The position numbers were made by a program, and so were the translations under genes. The notes beneath the pieces are model-generated. The model was not told the origin of the DNA. It was given only the letters and a program-made list of their open reading frames with translations, and ran no database searches. Shown here one piece after another: positions 10,301-17,873 of a DNA stretch of 43,610 nt; the first letter of the stretch is position 1, and every line of letters starts with the position of its first letter. This stretch comes from a gamma proteobacterium symbiont of Ctena orbiculata (GTDB taxonomy: Bacteria > Pseudomonadota > Gammaproteobacteria > Chromatiales > Chromatiaceae): the NCBI GenBank assembly GCA_003094535.1, contig NATV01000094.1, forward strand, positions 1-43,610, written 5' to 3'.

Positions 10301-10406
10301 CACGCAACGGCAGCTTATCGAAGGCAACCAGGCCGAAGGCGATCAGCAACAGGGAGAGGACCGAGGCAAAGACCGGCCGCCTGACCGAGATATCGGAGAG
10401 AATCAT
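7302..10406 (-). CDS. RND efflux permease (AcrB/MexB/MdtB-type, HAE1)
   Basis: The 1034-residue length is standard for hydrophobe/amphiphile RND transporters. It starts MILSDISVRRPVFA, the usual TM1 entry, followed by the periplasmic porter domain (EYPNIDSP, VEGIRFISS). TM4 carries the proton-relay pair in IGLVVDDAIVMLEN near residue 400, and TM10 carries the Lys in VGLAAKNGILIVEF. Twelve membrane helices in two repeats can be followed. The ATG overlaps the stop of the upstream fusion-protein gene by four bases (ATGA), so the two are translationally coupled. An outer-membrane TolC partner is not in the window. The substrate (drug, solvent or fatty acid) cannot be told. Confidence 0.95.
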   Translation of the reverse strand: MILSDISVRRPVFASVLSLLLIAFGLVAFDKLPLREYPNIDSPIVSVETLYQGAAANVVETRITQLIEDRVAGVEGIRFISSVSEDGRSVVTIEFNVDRDIDGAANDVRDRVSAILDNLPLEAEPPEIQKVDSNEDVIMWLNLVSDHMTVPELSDFARRYLVDRFSVLDGVARVRVGGGQTFAMRIWIDRQALAARSLTVSDVEQALRAGNLELPAGSIDSVDRAFTVRVDRTFHTADDFAKLVIARGEDGYLVRLGEVARVEKGANETRTFFRGNGVPMVGIGIIKQSTANTLAVAQAAKAERLRINATLPEGMEIKQSFDSSVFIENAISEVYKTLFIAILLVVTVIFLFLGSVRAMIVPAVAVPVSLIATFLVLLMLGFTINIITLLALVLAIGLVVDDAIVMLENIHRRMEEYGESRLVAAFRGARQVAFAVISTTLVLVSVFTPIAFLGGDIGRLFSEFALTMAAAVGFSSLVALTLSPMLASQILPSGKVGRVSLSQWVDALFGHIRDFYIKTLHLAIRHPWLMLLIFAAILAMAYWLLAQIPDEYAPKEDRGAFYLIVNGPEGASYEYMKDYMDEIERRMMPYVESGEITRLLVRAPRRFSNFAIFNGGIVINVLNDWNARRSAWTIMDELRKSLSDLPGVKAFPVMRQGFGRRIQKPIQFVIGGGTYDELAQWRDQLLQEIERDNPGLLGVDWDYKETKPQLKVDIDYDRAAELGVTVETIGRTLETMFGSRRVTTYIEQGEEYDVILEGERSDQQTPTDLNHLYVRSTTSGQLVQLSNLVTLREVADSISLNRYNRVRALTIEANLEKGLALGKALNYLEGLVREHLPAHAIIDYKGQSRDYKTAGSSVVFVLILGVVVVYLVLAAQFESWLHPLVIMLTVPLAMAGALLGLHLTEQTLNIYSQIGLIMLVGLAAKNGILIVEFANQLRDAGKAFSDALLEAAHVRFRPIVMTGITTAAGSIPLLLSSGAGSETRTVIGTVILSGVIAATLFTLYIVPVAYHLLAKRSSSPKQLSQRLEKELSEQ

Positions 10407-11506
10407 TGCCCGCCCTTGGTGGCCTTGACCAAGGGCTTCAGCAAGGCATCGATGGCGACCTCGTTGTGCTGCACTCCCTTGATCCGCACCTTGCCGTCGG
10501 CCTTCGCCTTATCCGTGCCGTGGGTGATGACCCGTTCCCCCAGCTGCAGCCCGCGCACCACTTCCACCTCCCCAGGGCGACGGGATCCTATGGTAATCTT
10601 GCGTTTCTCCACCCGGTTCTGATCACCCGCCACCACGAAGACAAACTGATCATTCCCTTTAGGCATCAGCGCCGACTCGGGGATTACCAGGGTGCGCCGG
10701 GGATTGTGCAGCAACTCCACGGTCATCAGCATGCCCGGCTTCAGCAAGCGTTCCGGGTTGGCGATTATGGCACGCACCAGGACCGACCGATTGACCGGAT
10801 CGACCCGACTGTCCACAACCTTCACCTCGCCCTCGAAGATTCGCTCCCGGTAGGCGCGGCTGCGGGCACGAATCGGCAGGCCCGGTTGCAGATTGGCGAG
10901 ATAGACCGATGGCACCGCGAATTCCAGCTTCATGGTGGCGTCGTCGTCGAGGGTGGTGATGGTGTCTCCAGTCTCCACCAGGGCACCGACACTGATATTG
11001 CGCAGTCCGATGACGCCGGAAAACGGGGCGGTGATCAGGCGGTCAGCCAGCCGGGACTCGATGGCCGCCAGGCGGGCGCGCGCGGTATCCACTTCCCGCC
11101 GCCGCTGGTCGAGCAGGGACTGCGCCTCGATTCCCTGAGACTCGAGTCGGCTGACCCGGTTGAACTGCCGCTTCGCCTCATTGAGATTGGCCCGGGCCTC
11201 CTGCAGCAGGGCTTGCTCCTCGCGATTGGTCATCTCCACCAGCACCTGGCCGGCCTCGACCCGTTCTCCATCGTCAAAATGGATCGCGGTAACCGTTTCC
11301 GTGACATTTACAGTCAGCTCCACCGACTCGTTCGCTTTCAGCGTGCCCAGCGCCTCGATGCGCTCGATGAAGTCCTCCTCGGCAACTTCGGCGATGATCA
11401 CCAGGGGAGGCTGTTTCTCCGCCGACCAAGCGATTGCCGCCATAAACGGCACCAGCAACATGGCGGACAAAACTCTCGTTCCAATATGCATGAGACCTCT
11501 ATTCAC
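10403..11506 (-). CDS. RND efflux periplasmic adaptor (membrane fusion protein)
   Basis: This 367-residue HlyD/AcrA-type adaptor links the RND permease to an outer-membrane channel. A signal sequence covers about residues 1-28 (LLVPFMAAIAWSA). It is followed by a beta-barrel entry (IERIEALGTLKANESVEL), a lipoyl half-motif around DGERVEAGQVLVEM, an alpha-helical hairpin (QEARANLNEAKRQF to ARARLAAIESRL), the second lipoyl half (ITAPFSGVIGLRN) and a C-terminal membrane-proximal domain. I keep the GTG at 11506, which follows AGAGGA; an ATG at 11491 is an alternative that leaves the signal intact. There is no lipobox Cys, so it is probably held by an uncleaved or non-lipidated N-terminus. It overlaps the permease gene by four bases. 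Confidence 0.94.
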   Translation of the reverse strand: MNRGLMHIGTRVLSAMLLVPFMAAIAWSAEKQPPLVIIAEVAEEDFIERIEALGTLKANESVELTVNVTETVTAIHFDDGERVEAGQVLVEMTNREEQALLQEARANLNEAKRQFNRVSRLESQGIEAQSLLDQRRREVDTARARLAAIESRLADRLITAPFSGVIGLRNISVGALVETGDTITTLDDDATMKLEFAVPSVYLANLQPGLPIRARSRAYRERIFEGEVKVVDSRVDPVNRSVLVRAIIANPERLLKPGMLMTVELLHNPRRTLVIPESALMPKGNDQFVFVVAGDQNRVEKRKITIGSRRPGEVEVVRGLQLGERVITHGTDKAKADGKVRIKGVQHNEVAIDALLKPLVKATKGGQ

Positions 11507-11984
11507 ACAAATCCTCTGCGGGAAAGCTGCTTCGTCGATGGGCTTGGTAACTTTTGAAAGCGTGCCCTGCAGTCGAGTTCCGTAACCGCACCCTTTGGCC
11601 TGCAGGTTCCCTGGATTTCAAATTCACGGCCAGGATAGATCGATAACAAGTTTACGTGCACTGGGCGGCTACTGTTGTACACCTCAGCGGGCTCTGTGAT
11701 CAAATGTGGTCGGCATGGCCCCTGCCGCAACAAAGGCTGAAGACACCACCCGGCGAGTGGCCGGATACTGGCTTCACGAGATAACCTCGCCGCATGGTCC
11801 AGATCGAGCGCAAGCGCCGAAACAGGGCGTGAACCCTTTTGGCATGGCGAAATGAATAGCCAGTCAATTGCCCCAGATCAATCAGATAAACGAATCTCAG
11901 GGTATGCTAGTGCCCATCATACAGCAGAGGGACCTCCAAGGAACTAAGGATATTGGGCTATTTTGTGATATAGAATAATGGACA
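11507..11984. other. Divergent intergenic region, efflux operon / glucosylglycerate genes
   Basis: The 478 bases between the efflux adaptor gene (minus) and the phosphatase gene (plus) contain no credible gene; the open frames are short with no domain character. Both promoters should lie here. No local regulator gene (TetR or LysR) is present, so control of the efflux pair is not apparent. Confidence 0.5.
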
Positions 11985-12764
11985 ATGACGACGGGATTGC
12001 TAATATTCACAGACCTTGACGGCACACTGTTGGATCATCATAGTTACGACCATCGGGACGCCCTCCCCGCACTGGAGAGACTGAGAGATCTGCAGGTACC
12101 GGTAATTCCCGTTTCCAGCAAGACGCTGGCTGAACTCACTGTTTTGATGAAGCAACTCAGACTCGACGGTCCGATGATCGGCGAGAATGGGGCAGTCATC
12201 ATCTATCCCGGGGAGGAGCCTCAGATCGTTCCACCCGGTTATATGCAGATCCGGGATTTTCTAGTCGATAGCCGGACCAACCCCGACTACGATATGCTTG
12301 GATTCGGTGACATGGTGGTGGAAGAGGTCATGGAAAGCACCGGTCTTGATAAGGGTATGGCAATGCGCGCCATGAAGCGGCTAGGCTCCGAACCGTTTCT
12401 CTGGCATGGCCCAGCGGCCGGACTGCATCAATTCCGCCTCGATGTCGCCCGCGCCGGATTGAGACTGCTGCAGGGCGGGCGTTTTTACCATCTCTTGGGC
12501 GACACCGACAAAGGCAAGGCTGTACGCTATGTCACCAACCACCTCAAGAGAAGCGGCTATCCAGTCACGACCACCATTGCCCTGGGTGACAGCGACAACG
12601 ACCGGGAGATGCTGCTGGCGGTCGATATTCCGGTGATCGTGCGCAAGCATGACGGCACGCATATCCTCCTTGAACAGCGGCCCGGCGCCATCATCACCGA
12701 GCAGCCGGGACCCGCGGGTTGGAACCAGGCCATGCAGAGACTATTACAACAATATGAGATCTGA
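11985..12764 (+). CDS. HAD-IIB glucosyl/mannosyl-3-phosphoglycerate phosphatase
   Basis: The 259-residue protein is of the mannosyl-3-phosphoglycerate phosphatase type (HAD class IIB). It shows the nucleophile motif FTDLDGTLL (Asp10 and Asp12), motif II SSKT (about 39-42), GENGA in the cap junction, and motif IV ALGDSDNDREML near residue 203. It would remove phosphate from hexosyl-3-phosphoglycerate to release the osmolyte hexosylglycerate. The synthase gene starts three bases after its stop, and that neighbour looks like the glucosyl enzyme, so I read the substrate as glucosyl-3-phosphoglycerate; a mannosyl substrate cannot be excluded. The ribosome site before ATG 11985 is weak. Confidence 0.85.
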   Translation: MTTGLLIFTDLDGTLLDHHSYDHRDALPALERLRDLQVPVIPVSSKTLAELTVLMKQLRLDGPMIGENGAVIIYPGEEPQIVPPGYMQIRDFLVDSRTNPDYDMLGFGDMVVEEVMESTGLDKGMAMRAMKRLGSEPFLWHGPAAGLHQFRLDVARAGLRLLQGGRFYHLLGDTDKGKAVRYVTNHLKRSGYPVTTTIALGDSDNDREMLLAVDIPVIVRKHDGTHILLEQRPGAIITEQPGPAGWNQAMQRLLQQYEI

Positions 12765-12766
12765 AT

Positions 12767-13981
12767 ATGGCGGATTTCTATCAGAACGGTGAGATCACAA
12801 CGCTGCACCGTCTCACCCATCAGCCCCTCGATGAGATGGAGCGGGAACTCACCGAGTATGTCGAGAAACATCCCATCGGACTGATCCTCCCCAGCCTCTA
12901 TTCCGAACTCTCCGGTCCCGCCCTCTCCAATATCCTGGATGAGCTGCAGCATGCGGACTATATCTCCCACATCATCATCGGGCTCGACCGCGCCGATGAA
13001 GAGGAATTCCGGCATGCCCAGGATTTCTTCTCCAGGCTTCCCCAACGCACCCACCTGCTATGGCAGGACGGGCCGCGCCTGCGCAGTCTCGATGACGAGC
13101 TGTGTGAACGGGATCTCTCGCCGCCGGAACCCGGAAAGGGCCGCAATGTCTGGTATTGCCTCGGCTATGCCCTGGCCATCGAGGAACTGGCCGCAGTTGG
13201 GCTGCACGATTGCGATATCGTTACCTATAAGCGGGACCTTCCCGCCAGACTCTTCTACCCCCTGGTTCATCCCAACTCCAGTTTCGAGTACGCCAAGGGC
13301 TACTACGCCCGGGTCAATCTGAACAAACTCGGCGGCAGGGTAACCCGTCTCTTCGTAACCCCGCTGATCAGGGCATTGCGTATGATGGTGGGCTCCCTGG
13401 AGTATTTGGAATTCATGGACAGCTTTCGCTATCCGCTGTCGGGTGAGTTTGCCATGAGCATGGACTTGGCATCCCAGGTCCGTATCCCCAGCGACTGGGG
13501 ACTCGAGGTGGGGCTCCTGTCCGAGGTCTATCGGAATATCTCGAGACACCAGATCTGCCAGGTCGATATCGCGGACCAATACGATCACAAACACCAGGAC
13601 CTGTCGGCGCAAGACCGTGAGGGGGGATTGGCGAAGATGAGCCGGGATATCGCTAAATCCTTCTACCGCAAACTGGCCACCGAAGGTATTCAGATGAACC
13701 AGGCCTTCTTCCGCAGTCTCAAGGCGGCCTATCTGCGTAAGGCCCTGGATATGGTGGAGATGTACTACCACGACGCGACGATCAACAACCTCTCATTCAA
13801 CCGCCATGCAGAGGAGGAGGCCATCGAGGTATTCCAACAGAGCATCGTGGAGGCGGGCCAGGCCTTTCTCGACAATCCGCTGGAGGCTCCGTTCATCGCC
13901 AACTGGAAACGGATTCTCTCCGCCATGCCCGATTTCAGTGAACGACTTTTTCAAGCAGTAGAGGCAGACAGCCAGAACTAA
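12767..13981 (+). CDS. gpgS: Glucosyl-3-phosphoglycerate synthase (GT-A glycosyltransferase)
   Basis: The 404-residue GT-A enzyme resembles the GpgS/MpgS group, which transfers glucose from an NDP-glucose to 3-phosphoglycerate. Visible marks are IGLILPSLYSEL at the nucleotide end, KGRNVWYCLGYALA preceding a DxD-type metal motif (HDCDIVTY, near residue 146), and FVTPLIRALRMM followed by FRYPLSGEFAMSMDLA, the acceptor region seen in GpgS proteins. The C-terminal 100 residues are helical. It is co-transcribed with the phosphatase, with a two-base gap. Product: glucosylglycerate, a compatible solute of salt or nitrogen stress. The gene symbol is assigned by family resemblance and context. Confidence 0.82.
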   Translation: MADFYQNGEITTLHRLTHQPLDEMERELTEYVEKHPIGLILPSLYSELSGPALSNILDELQHADYISHIIIGLDRADEEEFRHAQDFFSRLPQRTHLLWQDGPRLRSLDDELCERDLSPPEPGKGRNVWYCLGYALAIEELAAVGLHDCDIVTYKRDLPARLFYPLVHPNSSFEYAKGYYARVNLNKLGGRVTRLFVTPLIRALRMMVGSLEYLEFMDSFRYPLSGEFAMSMDLASQVRIPSDWGLEVGLLSEVYRNISRHQICQVDIADQYDHKHQDLSAQDREGGLAKMSRDIAKSFYRKLATEGIQMNQAFFRSLKAAYLRKALDMVEMYYHDATINNLSFNRHAEEEAIEVFQQSIVEAGQAFLDNPLEAPFIANWKRILSAMPDFSERLFQAVEADSQN

Positions 13982-14032
13982 TCTTGGTTGGCTACTCTAA
14001 CTCTGTCGCTATTTTGGCGATTTTCTTACTTT

Positions 14033-14138
14033 TGAATTTTTGGCTGTGAAGGCAAGCACGCTGCGGCTGAGCGTGGCGTTTTTATCTTAACTTCAATAAC
14101 CAGTTGTGAGCGAAGCGAACTCATTCATTCAAAATTCA
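14033..14138. repeat. Intergenic element with AT-rich inverted arms (copy 1)
   Basis: TGAATTTT (14033-14040) and AAAATTCA (14131-14138) form 8-bp inverted ends around a GC-richer core that includes a small hairpin. Similar arms flank the intergenic elements at 30.2 and 31.1 kb, suggesting a family of short, non-coding genomic repeats. Confidence 0.4.
14057..14083 (+). terminator. Probable terminator after gpgS
   Basis: CACGCT (14057-14062), a seven-base loop and AGCGTG (14070-14075) form a six-bp stem, followed after three bases by five T residues. It is positioned to end the phosphatase-gpgS transcript before the convergent phosphorylase gene. The stem is short. Confidence 0.4.
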
Positions 14139-14160
14139 GTATTAAAAAATAGAAAACTCT

Positions 14161-15897
14161 TCAGCTTTTCATTTGTAGCAGCCACACCACCTGATAGGGC
14201 CTCAGCCTCAATCCTTCCGCGGTGATGTCCGGTACGGTCTGCTGCAAGGCGTCATACCACCTGTCGTTTCCATCGAGCCGGCCCGGCAGGTTGACGGTCA
14301 GGGTGTCGGCGGTGAGGTTGTGAATCGCCAACAGCCGCTCGCGGCCATCCAGGCTGCAGCGCTCCAAACCGAAAACGCCATCCTGGAGATCCAACAGCTG
14401 TTGCGGGGCATCGGGATGAAAAGCCCTGATGCCCCGGCGCAGGCGCAGGCGGCGGATATACTCGGGAAACACCTGCCCCGCGTCCGACAAAGGATTGTCG
14501 ATCAGACGTTCGAGTTCCGAGCCGTCCCATTTGCGGCGGTTGATGGCGCGGGTCATGCCGGTCCTCTCCACACCCAAGGGATCGTTTGCCGTGGCAGTCA
14601 AGGCGTTGAAGTAGACCGCCGGAATGCCCCGCATGGAGAGCGGCAGGGTTTGCGAGAGCATGAAGCGGGGAATGTGCCAGGGATCCTTATCGCCCCGTCC
14701 GGAGCGAAAGGCATCAAAGTAGCTGATATTAAGCTCATAGGGGCGATCGCTGCCGTCGGTTGTCGCCCGCATCGAGACATAACCGCCGAGCTTTCGCATC
14801 TCATCCAGAAAGCTGTTGATCTCATCATCGGGCAGCAAACCCTCCAAGGGACGCAGGCCGACGCCGTCATGGGAGGCGGTAAAATTGAGATAGGTACAGC
14901 CGTCGGGCACCTTCTCGCGCTCGAGTGATTGAACCCAGGGCAGCAGATATTTGGTCGTCTGCTGCTGGACGGCATGCAGAATCAACGGCGGGAGACTGAA
15001 CTGATAGACCATGTTGGCCTCATCGCCGTCACTGAAATAGCTGATATTCTCCGCATGGGGCACATTGGTCTCAGTCAGCAGAATCGCACCGGGTTCGAGG
15101 AACTCCACCAGGGTGCGGAACAGCTTGACCACTTCATGGGTCTCGGGAAGGTGGATGCAGCTTGTACCGATCTCTTTCCAGAGGAAGGCCACCGCATCGA
15201 GGCGTATCGCCCGGGCGCCATGCCTGATGTAATCCAGCATCACATCGATGAACTCCAGCAACACCTCGGGATTGGCATAGTTCAGATCGATCTGATCGTT
15301 GCTGAAGGTCGCCCAAACATGCTTGAATCCCCGCGGCGTGCGCACCCGGCTCAACAGCGGTGAGCTGCGGGGACGAACCACCATGGTGAGGTTCTCACTG
15401 GGATCGACCTCGATGACATAGTCCCGCCCCGGTGTCTCGTCGCGGATATAGTTGACGAACCACAGATGTTCGCGGGATATATGGTTCAACACCAGATCGA
15501 ACATCAGCGACCTGCCCTCGGCAAGGGCCGCTATATCATCCCAGTCACCCAGTTGCGGATTGACTGACCTGAAATCCGACACCGAGAATCCATCATCGGA
15601 GCTGAAGGGAAAAAAGGGCAGCATGTGGACCATGCTGAAGACCCCGTCCAGACGCCTATCGAGAAAGGCGTTCAAGGCGGCTAGGGGCGTCATGCCGGGG
15701 AATTGCACATTGTCCCCGTAGGTTATCAGGACGCAGTCTTTTTCGCTCCAGCGCGGCTGACTCCAGCGCTGACCCTGGCGCAACTCGATATGTCGTTCTA
15801 TCAGCCCGTGCAGCCGGGGCAGAAGTTCATCGGCCCCGGATCCACCATAGAGCAGCCGCAGGTGGCCATGCAGGCGTTTGTCGAGATCGTCGATCAG
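14161..15897 (-). CDS. GH13_18 glucosylglycerate phosphorylase
   Basis: The protein is a GH13 subfamily 18 phosphorylase most like the YcjM/glucosylglycerate-phosphorylase branch, which converts glucosylglycerate and phosphate to glucose-1-phosphate and D-glycerate. From the CTG at 15897 the nucleophile is near Asp234 (IRLDAVAFLWKE), the acid/base near Glu276 (LLTETNVPH) and the stabiliser near Asp344 (TASHDGVGL); GTSCIHLPETH is a subfamily mark. Homology-like coding sequence (LDKRLHGHLRLLYGG) lies upstream of the only TTG (15783). No ATG, GTG or other TTG is available before an in-frame TAA at 15907-15909, so I extend to CTG 15897, just after AAGGGG. If CTG is not used, the product would be a 540-residue form from TTG. 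It converges on gpgS and completes a make-and-break osmolyte module. Sucrose phosphorylase is less likely. Confidence 0.85.
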   Translation of the reverse strand: MIDDLDKRLHGHLRLLYGGSGADELLPRLHGLIERHIELRQGQRWSQPRWSEKDCVLITYGDNVQFPGMTPLAALNAFLDRRLDGVFSMVHMLPFFPFSSDDGFSVSDFRSVNPQLGDWDDIAALAEGRSLMFDLVLNHISREHLWFVNYIRDETPGRDYVIEVDPSENLTMVVRPRSSPLLSRVRTPRGFKHVWATFSNDQIDLNYANPEVLLEFIDVMLDYIRHGARAIRLDAVAFLWKEIGTSCIHLPETHEVVKLFRTLVEFLEPGAILLTETNVPHAENISYFSDGDEANMVYQFSLPPLILHAVQQQTTKYLLPWVQSLEREKVPDGCTYLNFTASHDGVGLRPLEGLLPDDEINSFLDEMRKLGGYVSMRATTDGSDRPYELNISYFDAFRSGRGDKDPWHIPRFMLSQTLPLSMRGIPAVYFNALTATANDPLGVERTGMTRAINRRKWDGSELERLIDNPLSDAGQVFPEYIRRLRLRRGIRAFHPDAPQQLLDLQDGVFGLERCSLDGRERLLAIHNLTADTLTVNLPGRLDGNDRWYDALQQTVPDITAEGLRLRPYQVVWLLQMKS

Positions 15898-16057
15898 AGC
15901 ATCCCCTTATAAGCGGCTGATTGGCGGAGCAAAAAAGAGCCTTGCTGCATTGTTGGACAGGCGTTGAGGTTTGTGCGACCGCAAACTAAAAAAATTCATT
16001 TATAACCTGATGTCAATAGAGATCAACTATATTCAATATCTCTTAAGTATTAAAGAG

Positions 16058-16071
16058 TTGACATGTGTCAA
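16058..16071. promoter_or_regulatory. Inverted repeat TTGACA-TG-TGTCAA upstream of the DsrC-like gene
   Basis: The six-base arms TTGACA and TGTCAA are separated by TG, in an AT-rich leader about 90 bp before the ATG at 16163. The left arm equals a consensus -35 hexamer, but no matching -10 lies 16-18 bp downstream, so it may be an operator half-site pair. No regulator gene is adjacent. Confidence 0.35.
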
Positions 16072-16162
16072 TCCGAATCCAAAAAACAGCTGATTAATCC
16101 TGCTATTTTTAAAAGGGTAAGCAGAATAAAAAAAGACCAATCAAATCTCCAAGGAGGCCGTC

Positions 16163-16552
16163 ATGAGACTCGAACACCAGGATGCAGTACGCCCGCTGGA
16201 TGCGGTCAAAGCTAGCAAGACCATAGAAGTAGAGGGCAGGATGGTCGCCATCGATGATGAAGGTTATCTACTCGACTTCGGTGACTGGAGCCCGGCGGTA
16301 ACAGAGGCCCTGGCAGAGGCTGATGGGGTAAAACTGACCGATGAACACTGGCTGTTGATCGACTTTCTGCATCGTTTCTATGCAGAGTACGAGATCGCGC
16401 CGGAGATCCCCATCCTGGCCCGCAATCTCTGCAAGGATCAGAACGATTGCCGTTGGACCAAACGCTATATCGAAAACCTGTTCCCCGGCGGCGCCAAGAT
16501 GGCGTGCCGTTATGCCGGCCTGACAAAACCGGTAGGACGCAGCTGCATCTAG
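16163..16552 (+). CDS. DsrC/TusE-family sulfur-relay protein with altered C-terminal arm
   Basis: This 129-residue protein has the DsrC/TusE/DsvC fold signature: GYLLDFGDWSP, LTDEHWLLIDFLHRFY, RYIENLFPGG and a C-terminal arm ACRYAGLTKP. The ATG follows an excellent AAGGAGG. Family members carry sulfur as persulfide or trisulfide on C-terminal Cys residues, for sulfite reductase (DsrC) or tRNA thiolation (TusE). Here Cys115 and the penultimate Cys128 are separated by 12 residues; typical DsrC has 10, because GRSCI replaces the usual G-C-V/I end. Cys90 and Cys96 are additional. No dsrAB, dsrEFH or tusBCD lies nearby. It could be a DsrC paralogue with a regulatory or dedicated sulfur-relay role; exact function unknown. 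Confidence 0.85.
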   Translation: MRLEHQDAVRPLDAVKASKTIEVEGRMVAIDDEGYLLDFGDWSPAVTEALAEADGVKLTDEHWLLIDFLHRFYAEYEIAPEIPILARNLCKDQNDCRWTKRYIENLFPGGAKMACRYAGLTKPVGRSCI

Positions 16553-16736
16553 TGTCGCCAGGCATAGCCAGACTGGGCGGCCCGGCGGCATAGTGCATTT
16601 CGAGCGCTAGAACATGGGGCACCTCGTAGAGATGCCCCCCATCCACGTCTATTCTGTTCACTTCCTTCACTGTCCCATTCGGGGTATAACAAGGCCTTCG
16701 CGGCAAAAAAACGACGGCTGTACCGCCTTGCAACAG

Positions 16737-17273
16737 ATGAACAGACCCGATCGACGCAGCACCTCAACGCTCACCCTGCCACTGTTGGTTTCCATCCTGA
16801 CTGCCCCGCTCCTGCAAGGGGAAGAGCTGGGCCAGGTCAGTACCAAATTCCGCGTCGTCGGCCCCAACGACAAGATCGTCATCGAGGCCTTCGATGATCC
16901 CGCCGTTGCCGGTGTCACCTGCTATCTCAGCCGGGCCAAGACCGGCGGAGTCGGCGGTGCGATCGGGATTGCCGAGGATACCTCCGACGCCTCCATCGCC
17001 TGCCGTCAGACCGGCCCGGTGAATCTCACCGCGGACATCCTGGACAACTCGCGGGACGGTGAAGAGGTATTCAAACAGCGCACATCGATACTCTTTAAAA
17101 CCATGCAGGTGGTGCGATTCTATGACGCCAAGCGCAACACCCTGGTCTATATGACCTACAGCGATAAGCTGGTGGATGGCTCGCCGAAAAACAGCATCAC
17201 GGCGGTCCCGCTTTTAGACTACCGGCCGATGCGGGCGGAGCGGCAAATGCAGGATACGGACGCTATTCGGTGA
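16737..17273 (+). CDS. CreA-family periplasmic protein
   Basis: From ATG 16737 the product is 178 residues with a signal peptide (LTLPLLVSILTAPLLQG) and a CreA-type body: FRVVGPNDKIVIEAFDDPAVAGVTCY, then GGVGGAIGIAEDTSDASIACRQTGP, then VVRFYDAKRNTLVYMTYSDK. The frame is open back to 16614, but that extension lacks protein character and would displace the signal. CreA proteins are small exported proteins of unknown function; two Cys residues in the mature part may form a disulfide. The stop overlaps the GTG start of the next gene by four bases, so the two genes are coupled. The ribosome site before 16737 is weak. Confidence 0.83.
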   Translation: MNRPDRRSTSTLTLPLLVSILTAPLLQGEELGQVSTKFRVVGPNDKIVIEAFDDPAVAGVTCYLSRAKTGGVGGAIGIAEDTSDASIACRQTGPVNLTADILDNSRDGEEVFKQRTSILFKTMQVVRFYDAKRNTLVYMTYSDKLVDGSPKNSITAVPLLDYRPMRAERQMQDTDAIR

Positions 17274-17851
17274 TCCCCTCCCCACTCCATACCGGACGCC
17301 TGGTGCTGACCCCTGAAGATCCCTACCTGGCACCGGAAGACCCGGGGGATCTCATTCAGCAGCTTCGTGAAATCGGTTTTGCCGGGGAGCGGCTTGGACA
17401 GGGATCAACGAGTTATATGGTTGGCGATCAGTTCATGAAACTGGTCACCTTCATGGGTTGCTCACCCGCGATTCAATCCGCACCCAGCGACTCGGACGAG
17501 CCATTCTGCCATCTGGTCCAGTCCGGTCCCCATCCGCTCCCCATATTTCTGAGCGGACGCAATACCACCGCGCCGCGTTGCGAAGCGTGCCGAAAAAGAG
17601 TCCCGCAATGGCAGGGGATCATGGGCGACTGGGCGCAGGATCCGGCAGACTTTGCGGCAACCTGCCCTCACTGCGGCCACGCACAGAATCCCGCCAACTA
17701 CGACTGGAGGCAGAGTGCCGGCTGTGGGCGATATATGCTCTGCGTGGAAAACATCTTTCCCCAGGAGGCCGTGCCGTCAACGAGGCTGTTGAACGAGCTG
17801 CAATGGATCACCGGAAATCGGCCCTGGCACTATTTCTACATTCAGGAATGA
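17270..17851 (+). CDS. Conserved hypothetical protein with zinc-ribbon cysteines
   Basis: The GTG start at 17270 overlaps the creA stop (GTGA), so translation is coupled. The 193-residue product is cytosolic by appearance. Residues about 103-140 hold CEAC and, 31 residues after the second Cys, CPHC: a CxxC...CxxC zinc-ribbon arrangement. More Cys follow at SAGCGRYMLCVENIF. The N-terminal half resembles no family I can name. The C-terminus (LLNELQWITGNRPWHYFYIQE) is aromatic-rich. It could be a metal-binding structural or regulatory protein; no enzymatic motif was seen. Confidence 0.75.
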   Translation: MIPSPLHTGRLVLTPEDPYLAPEDPGDLIQQLREIGFAGERLGQGSTSYMVGDQFMKLVTFMGCSPAIQSAPSDSDEPFCHLVQSGPHPLPIFLSGRNTTAPRCEACRKRVPQWQGIMGDWAQDPADFAATCPHCGHAQNPANYDWRQSAGCGRYMLCVENIFPQEAVPSTRLLNELQWITGNRPWHYFYIQE

Positions 17852-17873
17852 GCGCGGCGGGGGGAGCGGGAGA

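Noticed and set aside
8829-10622. Long plus-strand open frame opposite the RND permease
   Set aside because: His/Gln/Asp-rich composition with no motif; it crosses the junction of two well-supported minus-strand genes.
10406-11557. Plus-strand open frame opposite the efflux adaptor
   Set aside because: Antisense shadow; the minus strand encodes a full HlyD/AcrA-type adaptor.
11503-11733. 76-codon minus-strand frame upstream of the efflux adaptor
   Set aside because: No ribosome site or motif; the region more likely holds promoters.
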